Program-made: the position numbers and the translations under genes
Assembly (NCBI GenBank): GCA_031284315.1
Contig: JAITAB010000019.1
Location: 1 to 45,245, forward strand
Source of the DNA: Campylobacteraceae bacterium
GTDB taxonomy: Bacteria > Campylobacterota > Campylobacteria > Campylobacterales > Campylobacteraceae
Length of the DNA: 45,245 nt
Reading direction: 5' to 3'
The notes under the pieces: generated by a model
The model's input: the letters and a program-made list of their open reading frames with translations, nothing else
Databases searched by the model: none
What the model was told of the DNA's origin: nothing
In this document: in pieces, positions 1 to 8,334 of the stretch
Layout of the letters: each line of letters begins with the position of its first letter
Position numbering within the stretch: the first letter of the stretch is position 1

Positions 1-78
1 CGCTTCGCCGCTTTCAAAATCCTGCGCAATTACAGGGAGCAGTTTTATCTGCCCCCAATCTATTTTTATACCGCTCAT
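1..78 (-). CDS. hisI: Phosphoribosyl-AMP cyclohydrolase, N-terminal fragment
   Basis: Only the first 26 codons lie in the window; the gene runs off the left edge. The peptide starts MSGIKIDWGQIKLLPVIAQD and continues into FESGEA. This matches the HisI start (DWG...L(V/L)PVIxQD...GE), which leads into the conserved LMLAYMN block expected just outside the window. HisI opens the ring of phosphoribosyl-AMP in histidine biosynthesis. Its ATG (78-76) overlaps the stop of the upstream SPFH gene in an ATGA arrangement, so the two are probably translationally coupled. The call rests on a short stretch, and a HisIE fusion cannot be excluded. Confidence 0.72.
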   Translation of the reverse strand, partial: MSGIKIDWGQIKLLPVIAQDFESGEA

Positions 79-1199
79 TGTCCTATACTTGACTGTTTTT
101 GTTTGTCTTTTGTATCTACCCAAATATTCGGTACCGCGCCTCCGGGAGTTAAAAATATTTGAGCGTCTCTATTCTCTTTCAAAGCTTCGTTAAACTTCGC
201 CTGCGTTTCAATTTGGCGCAACTGTAATAATGACGGAGTCAAACTTTTGCTGATTTGTAAATTGGCGTAAGCGTTTGCATCCGCTTCCATCTTTATAGCG
301 TCCGCTTTGCCCTGCGCCATTGTTTTTATGGCATCCGCTTCGCCTTTGGCAGTAGCTACCTTCTTTTCGGCTTCCTGTTTTTCTCTGGATACTTGATTTC
401 GCGCCTCTTCAACTTGTTGTCTGGCAAGCTGCACCTGCTCTATCTGCTGTCTGATTTTTTCAGGCAAAATAATCTCCCGTAACTGAACGGTATTTAAAAC
501 AACCGGTTTCCCCTCTTGAGCTTCTATGCTTTTTATAATATCCTCTTTAATGGCTTCTGCAAATTCGCTTCTTTTTTGCGGGATATCTTCTGCGTTATAT
601 CTGCCCGCGACTTCGCGCACGACTTCTCTTACGGTCGGATCTATAATTTTATTTTCCCAATTAAGTCCCCAGATAGACATTGTATTCGGAGCCTGCAAAG
701 CGTTCAAATGATACAAAACCGCAAGGTCTATATGAAAATCCAAACCTCTTGCGTCTTTAACGGAAATGGACTCCTGCGAGATAACGGATGAAGCCGATAT
801 GTAACTATCGCCGCTGCTTATAAGTTTTTGCTGCGTTTCTCCTATGCGCCCCATCTGTTCAGTGGAGGTATAACTCATCATTCTGACTTTTGCATCAACC
901 GGAATAATATCCTGAATGAACGGTAAAAAAAAGTGAAGTCCCGGATCCAGAGGAATAGGCGAATAAACGCCTGTCGTTACTCTGATGCCGACTTCGCCAG
1001 AATTTATAATCTTAAACGGGCGCGCTACGATAAGAAGCAGTATGACCGCTATGGCAACATAAAGCGTTATAGCTTTTTTGCCGTCAAGCTGAGGTATTTT
1101 GAAATTAAAATTATTTCCGCCGCCGTTATTATTATCTCCGCCGCCGCCGCTGTTGCCGCCGCCTCGTTTTTTAAAATAGTCGTTTAAATCTGCCGGCAT
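75..1199 (-). CDS. SPFH/prohibitin-family membrane protein, HflK-like
   Basis: 374 aa. The N-terminal 35 residues are rich in Gly and Asn (GGGNSGGGGDNNNGGG), as in HflK. One transmembrane helix follows at about residues 45-60 (LYVAIAVILLLIVA), then an SPFH/Band 7 domain (SGEVGIRVTTGVY...LDPGLHFFLPF), then a long charged coiled coil (about 255-320) rich in Q, E, K and A. Family members form membrane-anchored rings that organise membrane domains and restrain proteases such as FtsH. The gene lies 9 nt after ilvE and has a good ribosome site (AAAGGAAAAAT before ATG). The same ilvE-SPFH pair is recalled from C. jejuni. The specific function is unproven; HflK versus prohibitin cannot be settled from sequence alone, and no hflC partner is adjacent. 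Confidence 0.85.
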   Translation of the reverse strand: MPADLNDYFKKRGGGNSGGGGDNNNGGGNNFNFKIPQLDGKKAITLYVAIAVILLLIVARPFKIINSGEVGIRVTTGVYSPIPLDPGLHFFLPFIQDIIPVDAKVRMMSYTSTEQMGRIGETQQKLISSGDSYISASSVISQESISVKDARGLDFHIDLAVLYHLNALQAPNTMSIWGLNWENKIIDPTVREVVREVAGRYNAEDIPQKRSEFAEAIKEDIIKSIEAQEGKPVVLNTVQLREIILPEKIRQQIEQVQLARQQVEEARNQVSREKQEAEKKVATAKGEADAIKTMAQGKADAIKMEADANAYANLQISKSLTPSLLQLRQIETQAKFNEALKENRDAQIFLTPGGAVPNIWVDTKDKQKQSSIGQ

Positions 1200-1208
1200 A
1201 TTTTTCCT

Positions 1209-2135
1209 TTATTTAGCAATATATGTCAAAAAGTGTTCAAATGATTTATCTTCGCCCATGACAACGGCAAAATAAGCGTCTTGAAGCTTTTTTGTAACTT
1301 CGCCGCGTTTGCCGTTTCCGATAACTCTTCCGTCCACATTATTTATAGGAGTAACTTCCGCCGCCGTTCCTGTGAAAAACGCTTCGTCCGCTATGTAAAT
1401 CTCATCTCTTGAAATCCTTCTGCGCTCAACGGCTATATTGAGTTTTGCCGCGATTTGGATAACGCTGTCTTGCGTAATACTCTCAAGAGAATTGTCATTC
1501 GGCGGAGTAATAAGCTTGCCCTCTCTTACGATAAAAAAGCACTCGCCGCTGCCTTCGGCGACAAATCCTTCGTCGTCAAGCAGCAGCGCTTCCTCATATC
1601 CCGCATCCAACGCCTCATATTTTGCCATCTGCGAATTTAGATAATTTGCCGCCGCTTTTGCTTTGCCCATAGTTGATTTGACGGAGTTTCTTGTAAATGA
1701 GGAGATTTTGACCTTTATGCCGTTAGCCAAACCCTCTTCGCCAAGATACGCGCCCCACTCCCATGAAGCTATCGCCGTTTGTACGGGCGCATCTCTGTGA
1801 TTGACGCCCATGACGCCGTAACCTAAAAATATAATAGGTCTTATATAAACATTGCCGTTATAAGTATTGGCTCTCAAAAGTTCTATCTGCGCCTCTTCCA
1901 ACTCTTTTTGGGTATATTTGGGTTTAATCGCGACTATTTTTGCAGAGTTTAAAAGTCTTTTCGTGTGGTCTTGCAAGCGGAAAATCGCCAAACCTTTATC
2001 CGTCTTATAAGCTCTTGTTCCTTCAAAAACGCCGTTTCCATAGTGAAGCGTATGCGTCAATACATGAACTTTCGCTTCTTTCCATGGAATCAATTTGCCT
2101 TCAAACCATATAAATTGAGATTCTGCCAAAGCCAT
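1209..2135 (-). CDS. ilvE: Branched-chain amino acid aminotransferase
   Basis: 308 aa, the normal length for a class IV PLP aminotransferase. It catalyses the last, reversible step of valine, leucine and isoleucine synthesis using glutamate as amino donor. Visible family blocks are FEGKLIPWKEAKVHVLTHTL at the start, YGNGVFEGTRAY, the lysine-containing stretch GKAKAAANYLNSQMAKYEA, EALLLDDEGFVAEGSGECFF, and the cofactor-binding FFTGTAAEVTPI. It is the first gene of a leftward unit ilvE-SPFH-hisI. A divergent gap of about 155 nt separates it from the rightward tautomerase gene and should hold its promoter. Confidence 0.95.
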   Translation of the reverse strand: MALAESQFIWFEGKLIPWKEAKVHVLTHTLHYGNGVFEGTRAYKTDKGLAIFRLQDHTKRLLNSAKIVAIKPKYTQKELEEAQIELLRANTYNGNVYIRPIIFLGYGVMGVNHRDAPVQTAIASWEWGAYLGEEGLANGIKVKISSFTRNSVKSTMGKAKAAANYLNSQMAKYEALDAGYEEALLLDDEGFVAEGSGECFFIVREGKLITPPNDNSLESITQDSVIQIAAKLNIAVERRRISRDEIYIADEAFFTGTAAEVTPINNVDGRVIGNGKRGEVTKKLQDAYFAVVMGEDKSFEHFLTYIAK

Positions 2136-2263
2136 ATTCTGCCTTTTTTAGTGATTTTTGATAAACCCTAATATTACTCTAAAAAAGTTTAAAGGCAGGT
2201 TTAAAACAGTTTTCTTGCATATCTTAATTTCGAAAGGCGGATAAGCTTTTAGTTTCATTTGGA

Positions 2264-2269
2264 TATAAT
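2264..2269 (+). promoter_or_regulatory. Candidate -10 box for the tautomerase-bcp unit
   Basis: TATAAT at 2264-2269, preceded by TTTGGA, lies 22 nt before the TTG start at 2292 in the divergent ilvE/tautomerase gap. No clear -35 is visible, as is common in Campylobacterota. Confidence 0.5.
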
Positions 2270-2291
2270 TGCGCTTTAAAAAGGAGCAAAA

Positions 2292-2495
2292 TTGCCGTAT
2301 GTAAATATCAAAATCACAAAAGAGGGAGCCACAAAAGAGCAAAAAGCGGCTCTCATTAAGGGCGTAACCAATTTGCTGGTAAGCGTACTTGGCAAAAATC
2401 CGAAAACCACAGTCGTAACGATAGACGAAGTAGAAACGGACAATTGGGGCATCGGCGGCGAAAGCATAACCGAAATAAGAGCAAAATCATCATAA
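2292..2495 (+). CDS. 4-oxalocrotonate tautomerase family protein
   Basis: 67 aa, typical of small 4-OT/DmpI tautomerases, which assemble as hexamers and use the N-terminal proline (exposed after Met removal) as general base. The protein begins (M)PYVNIKITKEGAT, so the catalytic Pro1 is present and fixes the start. The start codon is TTG (2292-2294), backed by the ribosome site AAGGAG at 2281-2286. The segment TDNWGIGGESITEIRA matches the family C-terminus. The physiological substrate is unknown, and no aromatic meta-cleavage genes are nearby. It is co-directional with bcp, 11 nt downstream. The same neighbour order (tautomerase, bcp, queH) is recalled from C. jejuni. Confidence 0.88.
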   Translation: MPYVNIKITKEGATKEQKAALIKGVTNLLVSVLGKNPKTTVVTIDEVETDNWGIGGESITEIRAKSS

Positions 2496-2506
2496 AAGGA
2501 AATATT

Positions 2507-2980
2507 ATGTCAATAGATACAGGTCAAAATGCGCCCGATTTTTCGCTGAAAAATCAAGACGATATAGAGATAAGCCTTAGAGATTTTAAAGGCAAATGGG
2601 TAGTTTTATACTTTTACCCGAAAGATAATACCTCAGGCTGTACGGCTGAGGCGTGCGATTTTACCGCTAAATTGCCTGAATTTAAAGGGCTGGACGCCGT
2701 GATATTGGGAGTAAGTCCCGATAGCGTCAAATCGCATGAAAATTTCATCGCCAAGCAAAATATCGCTTTTACGCTTTTATCTGACGAAAATAAAGAGACG
2801 GCAAAAGCTTACGGCGTTTGGAAGAAAAAGAGTATGTACGGAAGAGAATATATGGGCATAGAGCGTTCTACTTTTTTGATTAACCGCGAAGGTAAAATCG
2901 CTAAAATTTGGCGCAAAGTCAGCGTAAAAGAACATGCCGACGAAGTTAAATCGGCGATTGAAACAATGGAAACATTTTAA
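2507..2980 (+). CDS. bcp: Thioredoxin-dependent thiol peroxidase (peroxiredoxin Q/Bcp)
   Basis: 157 aa. The start is taken at the ATG at 2507, which is preceded by AAGGA at 2496-2500. A longer frame opening at 2444 overlaps the tautomerase gene and is not needed. Bcp reduces hydrogen peroxide and organic peroxides using thioredoxin. Peroxidatic Cys45 and resolving Cys50 lie in YPKDNTSGCTAEACDF, the classic PrxQ arrangement. The region GVSPDSVKSHENF and the C-terminal IERSTFLINREGKI are also family features. It probably forms an operon with the tautomerase upstream and queH 6 nt downstream. Confidence 0.95.
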   Translation: MSIDTGQNAPDFSLKNQDDIEISLRDFKGKWVVLYFYPKDNTSGCTAEACDFTAKLPEFKGLDAVILGVSPDSVKSHENFIAKQNIAFTLLSDENKETAKAYGVWKKKSMYGREYMGIERSTFLINREGKIAKIWRKVSVKEHADEVKSAIETMETF

Positions 2981-2986
2981 AGCGGC

Positions 2987-4039
2987 ATGTTAGCGCATAT
3001 CTGCTGTTCTGTGGACAGCCGCTATTTTTTAAAAAAACTTCGCGAAATCTTGCCGCATGAAAATATAATCGGTTTTTTTTACAATCCCAATATCCACCCT
3101 TACAATGAGTATAAGCTGCGGCTTTTAGATGTGCAAAGAAGCTGCGCCAAATACGGTATCGCCCTTTTAGAAGGAGAGTACGATTTAAACGCATGGCTTA
3201 AAGCCGTAAAAGGACTTGAAAACGAAGCCGAAAGAGGCGCAAGATGCGAAGTTTGCTTTGAAGAACGGCTGGAAGTTACGGCAAAAAAGGCTAAGGAACT
3301 TGGAGAAAAACGAATCACAACTACGCTTTTTATGAGTCCTAAAAAATCTTTTGAACAGCTCAATGCGGCATCAGAGAAGATAGCCGCGCGGTACGACATG
3401 GAAGCTTTGTGTTTTGATTTTAGAAAAAACGGCGGCACACAGGCGCAGTTTGAATTGGCGCGCACCGATAAACTGTACCGCCAAAATTACTGCGGCTGCA
3501 TGTATGCGCTTATTTGCCAAAGAGAGGCGCAAAAAAGGTTTTGCGGCGAACTTTTAAATCCTCTTGGAAAAGAGATTTTGCCCTCTTCCATAGAGGAGCG
3601 GTTAGATATTTATGAAAAAGTCGTCAAATGCGAAAAAGAGGGGATTGATTTTGCGCTGACAAAAGAGAAGTTTCAAAATTACCGCCTTTTGTGGGGGCGC
3701 GTTTTGGACGAAAACGGCAATGTTGTGCCAAGCTGGTTTTTGGGCGCACATGATGGAAATTTTGAAGCTGCGGTAAAAAGCGTTCATGAAGGATGCGGAT
3801 TTGCAGAACATGCGCTGTTTGTGGAACTTTGGCAGTTTAACAAAAGAGCAAAACGCTCGTACAAAAGCATAAAAGAGCTTATTTTCAATCCCCCGCCGTT
3901 TGAAGAGCAAAAAAATATCCATGCGAAATTTGTAAATTCTTTTGTTGTAGTCGTTGAAAACATAAAAAAAACAACCTGTAAAATAGAGGTAAAATCAACA
4001 TTTTACGAAGATGTTAGAGAAGTTTTAGCAATACTTTGA
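2987..4039 (+). CDS. queH: Epoxyqueuosine reductase QueH
   Basis: 350 aa. QueH carries out the last step of queuosine tRNA modification, reducing epoxyqueuosine to queuosine with an iron-sulfur cluster. Cysteine motifs match the family: CC at residues 6-7 (AHICCSVDS), Cys87/Cys90 (RCEVCFEERL) and Cys170/Cys172 (NYCGCMYAL), with the motif TLFMSPKKSFE between. The first ~180 residues cover the usual QueH core. The remaining ~170 residues form an extension that I believe also occurs in Campylobacterota homologues. The third Cys often seen after CC (CCAPC) is replaced by Val here. The ATG at 2987 lies 6 nt after the bcp stop with a poor ribosome site, suggesting coupling. Confidence 0.88.
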   Translation: MLAHICCSVDSRYFLKKLREILPHENIIGFFYNPNIHPYNEYKLRLLDVQRSCAKYGIALLEGEYDLNAWLKAVKGLENEAERGARCEVCFEERLEVTAKKAKELGEKRITTTLFMSPKKSFEQLNAASEKIAARYDMEALCFDFRKNGGTQAQFELARTDKLYRQNYCGCMYALICQREAQKRFCGELLNPLGKEILPSSIEERLDIYEKVVKCEKEGIDFALTKEKFQNYRLLWGRVLDENGNVVPSWFLGAHDGNFEAAVKSVHEGCGFAEHALFVELWQFNKRAKRSYKSIKELIFNPPPFEEQKNIHAKFVNSFVVVVENIKKTTCKIEVKSTFYEDVREVLAIL

Positions 4040-4045
4040 TAAAAT
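4040..4045 (+). promoter_or_regulatory. Candidate extended -10 before fabZ
   Basis: TTTGATAAAAT (4035-4045) overlaps the end of queH and lies 31 nt before the fabZ ATG. It matches the TTnGnTAAAAT pattern also seen before lpxB and rplY in this window. Confidence 0.5.
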
Positions 4046-4076
4046 TGACAGATTTTTAAAATAAGGTTTTGCAAAC

Positions 4077-4523
4077 ATGATAAATGTTAGAGAGATTCAA
4101 GAGATACTTCCTCACCGTTTTCCATTTTTGCTTATAGACAGAGTCGTTGAGCTAAACAGTGGAGTTTCGATAGTAGCGTACAAAAATGTAACTATCGGCG
4201 AGCAGATTTTTCAGGGGCATTTCCCCGGTCATCCGATATATCCGGGCGTGATGATTATAGAGGGAATGGCGCAGGCAGGCGGCGTTTTGGCGTTTAAAAG
4301 CATGTGTTCCGAGACGCAAAAAACAGTGCAAAATAAAGTTGTTTACTTCATGAGCATAGACAGCGCGAAATTCAGAGTTCCCGTAACTCCTGGCGATAAA
4401 TTGATATACAAGCTTAATGTCTTAAAGCACAAAGGCAATATTTGGGTTTTGGACGGCAAAGCGTATGTGGAAGATAAACTTGTTGCCGAAGCAGAACTTA
4501 AAGCTATGATAGTAGATAAATAA
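4077..4523 (+). CDS. fabZ: 3-hydroxyacyl-[ACP] dehydratase FabZ
   Basis: 148 aa, standard length. FabZ dehydrates beta-hydroxyacyl-ACP in fatty-acid elongation. The hot-dog fold signature is clear: [13 protein letters not shown] near the start and [20 protein letters not shown] with catalytic His48 and Glu62. It is the first gene of the run fabZ-lpxA-clpX-mreB-mreC, and its stop codon overlaps the lpxA start by one base (TAATG). Pairing with lpxA is classical, since both draw on the hydroxyacyl-ACP pool. Confidence 0.97.
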   Translation: MINVREIQEILPHRFPFLLIDRVVELNSGVSIVAYKNVTIGEQIFQGHFPGHPIYPGVMIIEGMAQAGGVLAFKSMCSETQKTVQNKVVYFMSIDSAKFRVPVTPGDKLIYKLNVLKHKGNIWVLDGKAYVEDKLVAEAELKAMIVDK

Positions 4524-5320
4524 TGAGCAAAATTCATTCTACCGCCATAGTGGAAAAAGGCGCGGTTTTAGGTGAAAATGTAACGATAGAGGCTTACGCT
4601 TTCGTCTCCGCAAACAGCACGATAGGCGGCGGCAGTGAAATAAGACAGGGCGCGCAAGTGCTTGGAAGCAGTATTATCGGCGGACATGTGAGAGTATATC
4701 CGTATGCTATTATCGGCGGCGACCCGCAGGATATTTCGTTCAAAGTCGGCGAAACTTCGCGCGTTATCATAGGCGACGATACCACAGTAAGAGAGTTTGT
4801 AACGATAAACGGCGGTTCGCAAAAGGGCGATTTTACTACGCGCATAGGCAAAAACTGTTTTATTATGAATTTTTGCCATATAGCGCATGACTGCACTTTG
4901 CATGATAATGTCATTTTGGCAAATTCTGCGACTTTAGCCGGACATGTGGAGGTCGGAAAAGATACCGTTATCGGCGGCTTAACGCCCGTTCACCAATTTG
5001 TCAAAATCGGCGAGGGCTGCATGATAGGCGGTGCGAGCGCGCTTTCGCAGGATATTCCACCGTTTTGTCTGGCGGAGGGCAACCGCGCCTGTCTTAGAGG
5101 TTTAAATCTGGTAGGGCTTAGAAGAAGAGAAAATAAAGAGGATATAGACGCTTTAAGCATTGCGTATAAAAAACTTTTCAAAAGCGTCCAGCCGATAAAG
5201 CAGAGCGCGGAAGAGATTTTGCGCTCAAGCGATAACGCAAAAGTCCGCCTCATGTGCGAATTTGTTTTAAATACAAAACGCGGAATCCCATACGAAAGAG
5301 TAAGCAATGAAAAAATGTAG
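4523..5320 (+). CDS. lpxA: Acyl-ACP--UDP-N-acetylglucosamine O-acyltransferase
   Basis: 265 aa. LpxA performs the first step of lipid A synthesis in the cytoplasm. The N-terminal ~190 residues are hexapeptide repeats forming a left-handed beta helix (for example [19 protein letters not shown] and [20 protein letters not shown]). The C-terminal ~70 residues are helical. His119 and His122 lie in CHIAHDC; His122 corresponds to the catalytic base. [10 protein letters not shown] is the conserved linker to the helical domain. The stop overlaps the clpX start by 14 nt, indicating tight operon structure. Confidence 0.97.
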   Translation: MSKIHSTAIVEKGAVLGENVTIEAYAFVSANSTIGGGSEIRQGAQVLGSSIIGGHVRVYPYAIIGGDPQDISFKVGETSRVIIGDDTTVREFVTINGGSQKGDFTTRIGKNCFIMNFCHIAHDCTLHDNVILANSATLAGHVEVGKDTVIGGLTPVHQFVKIGEGCMIGGASALSQDIPPFCLAEGNRACLRGLNLVGLRRRENKEDIDALSIAYKKLFKSVQPIKQSAEEILRSSDNAKVRLMCEFVLNTKRGIPYERVSNEKM

Positions 5321-6524
5321 TTTTTGCGGCGAAGAGTATAGCGATGATGAGCCGCTGCTGTCTGCGCTGAACGAACCGAATGTTTATATATGCAAAGGAT
5401 GCGTAACAGCCGCGGCATCGGAGATATTTTCAAATAACGGCAGGGTTAAGTCCGTAGATAGAAAGCTTTTAACCCCAAAAGAGTTGAAAGATGTTCTGGA
5501 TAAATTTGTCATAGGTCAGGACAAGGCCAAAAAAGTCTTTTCTGTCGGCGTTTATAACCATTACAAAAGAATTTTCAAGCAGGATATCAAAGATAACGAT
5601 ACGGAAATTTCAAAATCAAATATTTTATTGATAGGACCCACGGGAAGCGGTAAAACGCTCATGGCGCAGACTCTGGCTAAATTTTTAGATGTTCCAATAG
5701 CAATATGCGATGCGACAAGCCTAACCGAAGCGGGATATGTCGGCGAAGATGTGGAAAACATTCTCACAAGGCTTTTGCAGGCTGCAAACGGGGATTTGGA
5801 AAAGTGCAAACAGGGCATCGTTTTTATAGATGAGGTTGATAAAATCGCCCGCATGAGCGAAAACCGCTCCATCACGCGCGATGTTTCCGGAGAAGGCGTA
5901 CAGCAGGCGCTTTTGAAAATTATAGAAGGCAGCGTTGTAAATATCCCGCCCAAAGGCGGGCGCAAACACCCAAATCAAGAGTTTATCCAGATAGATACGA
6001 CAAATATTTTGTTTGTCTGCGGCGGCGCATTTGACGGGCTTGAAGAGATAATAAAACGAAGAGTCGGCAAAAATATCTTGGGTTTCAATCAAGAAAAACG
6101 CGGCAAAAGCGAAGAAAGCGAACTTTTAAATCTCTTGGAGCCTGACGATTTGATACATTATGGACTTATCCCCGAACTTATCGGGCGGCTGCATGTGAAT
6201 GCGGCGCTTCAAAATTTGAGCAGAGCCGATATGGCGAGGATTTTAACAGAGCCGAAAAACGCTATCGTCAAGCAGTATGAGAAACTTTTTGCGATAGATA
6301 GCGTAAAGTTAAGCTTTGAGCCTGAAGCTCTTGAAGCGATAGCCGAACTTGCCATCAAACGCAAAACCGGAGCAAGAGGGCTTAGAACTGTCATGGAAGA
6401 GTTGATGACCGATATAATGTTCGAACTTCCCGATTTCAAGGGATATGAGATAGTCATTACACTTGACGTTGTAAAAGGCGGCGAGAAACCGCTTTTTATC
6501 AAAAAAGATAAAAAAAGCGCGTAA
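5307..6524 (+). CDS. clpX: ATP-dependent Clp protease ATP-binding subunit ClpX
   Basis: 405 aa. ClpX is the AAA+ unfoldase that feeds substrates to ClpP. A four-cysteine zinc domain is intact (Cys4, Cys7, Cys29, Cys32). Walker A is GPTGSGKT (110-117), the pore loop GYVGEDV follows, Walker B is [11 protein letters not shown], and the substrate-gripping loop GGRKHP is present. The C-terminal small domain contains KTGARGLRT (sensor 2). clpP is not in the window. The ATG lies inside the lpxA terminus. The lpxA-clpX-mreB linkage is a Campylobacterota hallmark. Confidence 0.98.
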   Translation: MKKCSFCGEEYSDDEPLLSALNEPNVYICKGCVTAAASEIFSNNGRVKSVDRKLLTPKELKDVLDKFVIGQDKAKKVFSVGVYNHYKRIFKQDIKDNDTEISKSNILLIGPTGSGKTLMAQTLAKFLDVPIAICDATSLTEAGYVGEDVENILTRLLQAANGDLEKCKQGIVFIDEVDKIARMSENRSITRDVSGEGVQQALLKIIEGSVVNIPPKGGRKHPNQEFIQIDTTNILFVCGGAFDGLEEIIKRRVGKNILGFNQEKRGKSEESELLNLLEPDDLIHYGLIPELIGRLHVNAALQNLSRADMARILTEPKNAIVKQYEKLFAIDSVKLSFEPEALEAIAELAIKRKTGARGLRTVMEELMTDIMFELPDFKGYEIVITLDVVKGGEKPLFIKKDKKSA

Positions 6525-6536
6525 GGAGCGTAAACG

Positions 6537-7571
6537 ATGATATTAGACCAATTGATAGGATTTTTTTCAAACGACATGGGTATAGATTTGGGTACGGCAA
6601 ATACGCTTGTACTTGTTCGCGGCAAGGGCATTATCATAGACGAGCCTTCCGTTGTTGCCGTTCAGCGCGATAAATACGGCAAACAAGATATTCTTGCCGT
6701 TGGACATGAAGCTAAAAAAATGGTAGGTAAAACTCCGGGCGATATTGAAGCGATAAGACCCATGAGAGACGGCGTTATCGCTGATTTTGATATGACAGAA
6801 AAGATGATTCGCTACTTTATAGAAAAGGCGCACAAAAGGAAAAACTTTCTAAGACCGCGTATCATTATCTCTATTCCGTACGGATTGACGCAGGTAGAAA
6901 GAAAAGCCGTCAGAGAGTCTGCCATGAGCGCTGGCGCGAGAGAAGTATTTTTGATAGAAGAGCCGATGGCGGCTGCGATAGGCGCAGATTTGCCTATTAG
7001 AGAGCCAAAGGGAAGTTTGATAGTGGATATCGGCGGCGGCACGACTGAAATCGGCGTTATCTCTTTGGGCGGTCTTGTTATCAGCAAATCAATCCGCGTT
7101 GCAGGCGATAAAATAGATATGGCGATAGTGGATTATGTAAAGAAAAAATATAACCTTTTAATCGGCGAAAGAGGCGGCGAAGAGATAAAAATAGAGATAG
7201 GAAGCGCGATTTCTCTGAACCCTGAACTTTCAATGATGGTAAAGGGACGCGATCAAGTCAGCGGACTTTTAAGCCGCATAGAAATGACAAGCGAAGATGT
7301 GAGAGAAGCCATGAAAGAGCCGCTAAGGGAAATAGTTGAAGCATTAAAAGATGTGCTTGAAATTACGCCGCCAGACCTTGCGGGCGATATAGTTGAAAAC
7401 GGCATCGTATTAACGGGCGGCGGAGCTTTGATACGCGGGCTTGACAAATACTTAAGCGATGAAGTAAAACTGCCTGTTTTTATCGGCGAAGAGCCGCTTT
7501 TGGCGGTAGCAAAAGGTACGGGTAAAGTACTTGAAGAGATAGGATTGTTGCAGCAATTAGCTAATGAATAA
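6537..7571 (+). CDS. mreB: Rod shape-determining protein MreB
   Basis: 344 aa actin-like ATPase whose membrane-associated filaments guide cell-wall elongation. Actin-fold motifs are visible: phosphate 1 ([12 protein letters not shown]), connect 1, phosphate 2 ([19 protein letters not shown]) and the adenosine motif ([14 protein letters not shown]). The short amphipathic start [14 protein letters not shown] is typical. A GGAG ribosome site sits just upstream, 12 nt after clpX. The end overlaps mreC by 8 nt. Presence of mreBC implies a rod-shaped or helical cell. Confidence 0.98.
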   Translation: MILDQLIGFFSNDMGIDLGTANTLVLVRGKGIIIDEPSVVAVQRDKYGKQDILAVGHEAKKMVGKTPGDIEAIRPMRDGVIADFDMTEKMIRYFIEKAHKRKNFLRPRIIISIPYGLTQVERKAVRESAMSAGAREVFLIEEPMAAAIGADLPIREPKGSLIVDIGGGTTEIGVISLGGLVISKSIRVAGDKIDMAIVDYVKKKYNLLIGERGGEEIKIEIGSAISLNPELSMMVKGRDQVSGLLSRIEMTSEDVREAMKEPLREIVEALKDVLEITPPDLAGDIVENGIVLTGGGALIRGLDKYLSDEVKLPVFIGEEPLLAVAKGTGKVLEEIGLLQQLANE

Positions 7572-8307
7572 CAAACTTAAATTTTTTTTAATTATTATAT
7601 TATTAGCCGTTATCTCCATTAATTACGCAAATGGTTTAAGAGGTTTAGCGGGAGATATTTCATCGTTTTTTATAAATATCCATATAAGCGTGAAAGAGGG
7701 ATTTAACAATGCGGTAGACGAACATTTTGCCCAGCGTGAAAAGATACGGAAATTGAAGGAAGAAAATACCGAACTTTTAGAACTTGCGCAAATTTCGTCC
7801 GCTTATGCGGCTAAATTTAACAGCATGCTTAAAGAGACAAATTTAAGCGAATATAAAGTCAAAACAAAACTTGTCAGAGCGCTTTCGTATGTAAATCTCG
7901 GCGATTACAACAAAGTTTGGCTTGACTTTGAAGGTTTTGACGAAAATAAAATCTACGGACTCATGTATCAAGGATATAGCGCGGGCATCGTAACTTCAAG
8001 CAAGGGAAGAGCTTTGGCGCTTTTGCAGCAAGACCCCAAATCCTCTTTTTCCGTTTACATGGGTGATGAAAAGATAAAAGGCATCGCGTTTGGCTCCGGA
8101 GACAAGATAGAGGTGCGGTATATCCCTTTGTGGAGCGAGCCTAAAGAAAATGACGAAGTTGTAGCAAGCGGATTAGACAATATATTTTTCGAAGGCTTAA
8201 AAGTAGGAAAAATAGTCATTGTCTATAAAAACGAGTCATATTTCACAGCTATCGTTGAACCGTATGCCGCTGTTGAAGTACCCGCTTTTTTTCATGTGAT
8301 ACTGTAA
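7564..8307 (+). CDS. mreC: Rod shape-determining protein MreC
   Basis: 247 aa. It has one N-terminal membrane helix ([20 protein letters not shown]), a short periplasmic coiled coil (about 50-75, [18 protein letters not shown]) and two beta-barrel lobes with the conserved [19 protein letters not shown] and [19 protein letters not shown]. MreC bridges MreB to the periplasmic wall synthases. It overlaps mreB; no mreD follows, and the next gene is carB after 27 nt, as in other Campylobacterota. Confidence 0.93.
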   Translation: MNNKLKFFLIIILLAVISINYANGLRGLAGDISSFFINIHISVKEGFNNAVDEHFAQREKIRKLKEENTELLELAQISSAYAAKFNSMLKETNLSEYKVKTKLVRALSYVNLGDYNKVWLDFEGFDENKIYGLMYQGYSAGIVTSSKGRALALLQQDPKSSFSVYMGDEKIKGIAFGSGDKIEVRYIPLWSEPKENDEVVASGLDNIFFEGLKVGKIVIVYKNESYFTAIVEPYAAVEVPAFFHVIL

Positions 8308-8334
8308 AAATGAATTTTAAAAAAGGATAATTTT

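Noticed and set aside
2444-2506. Upstream extension of bcp inside the tautomerase gene
   Set aside because: The PrxQ family starts at the ATG at 2507, which has a good ribosome site, and the extension is basic low-complexity sequence.
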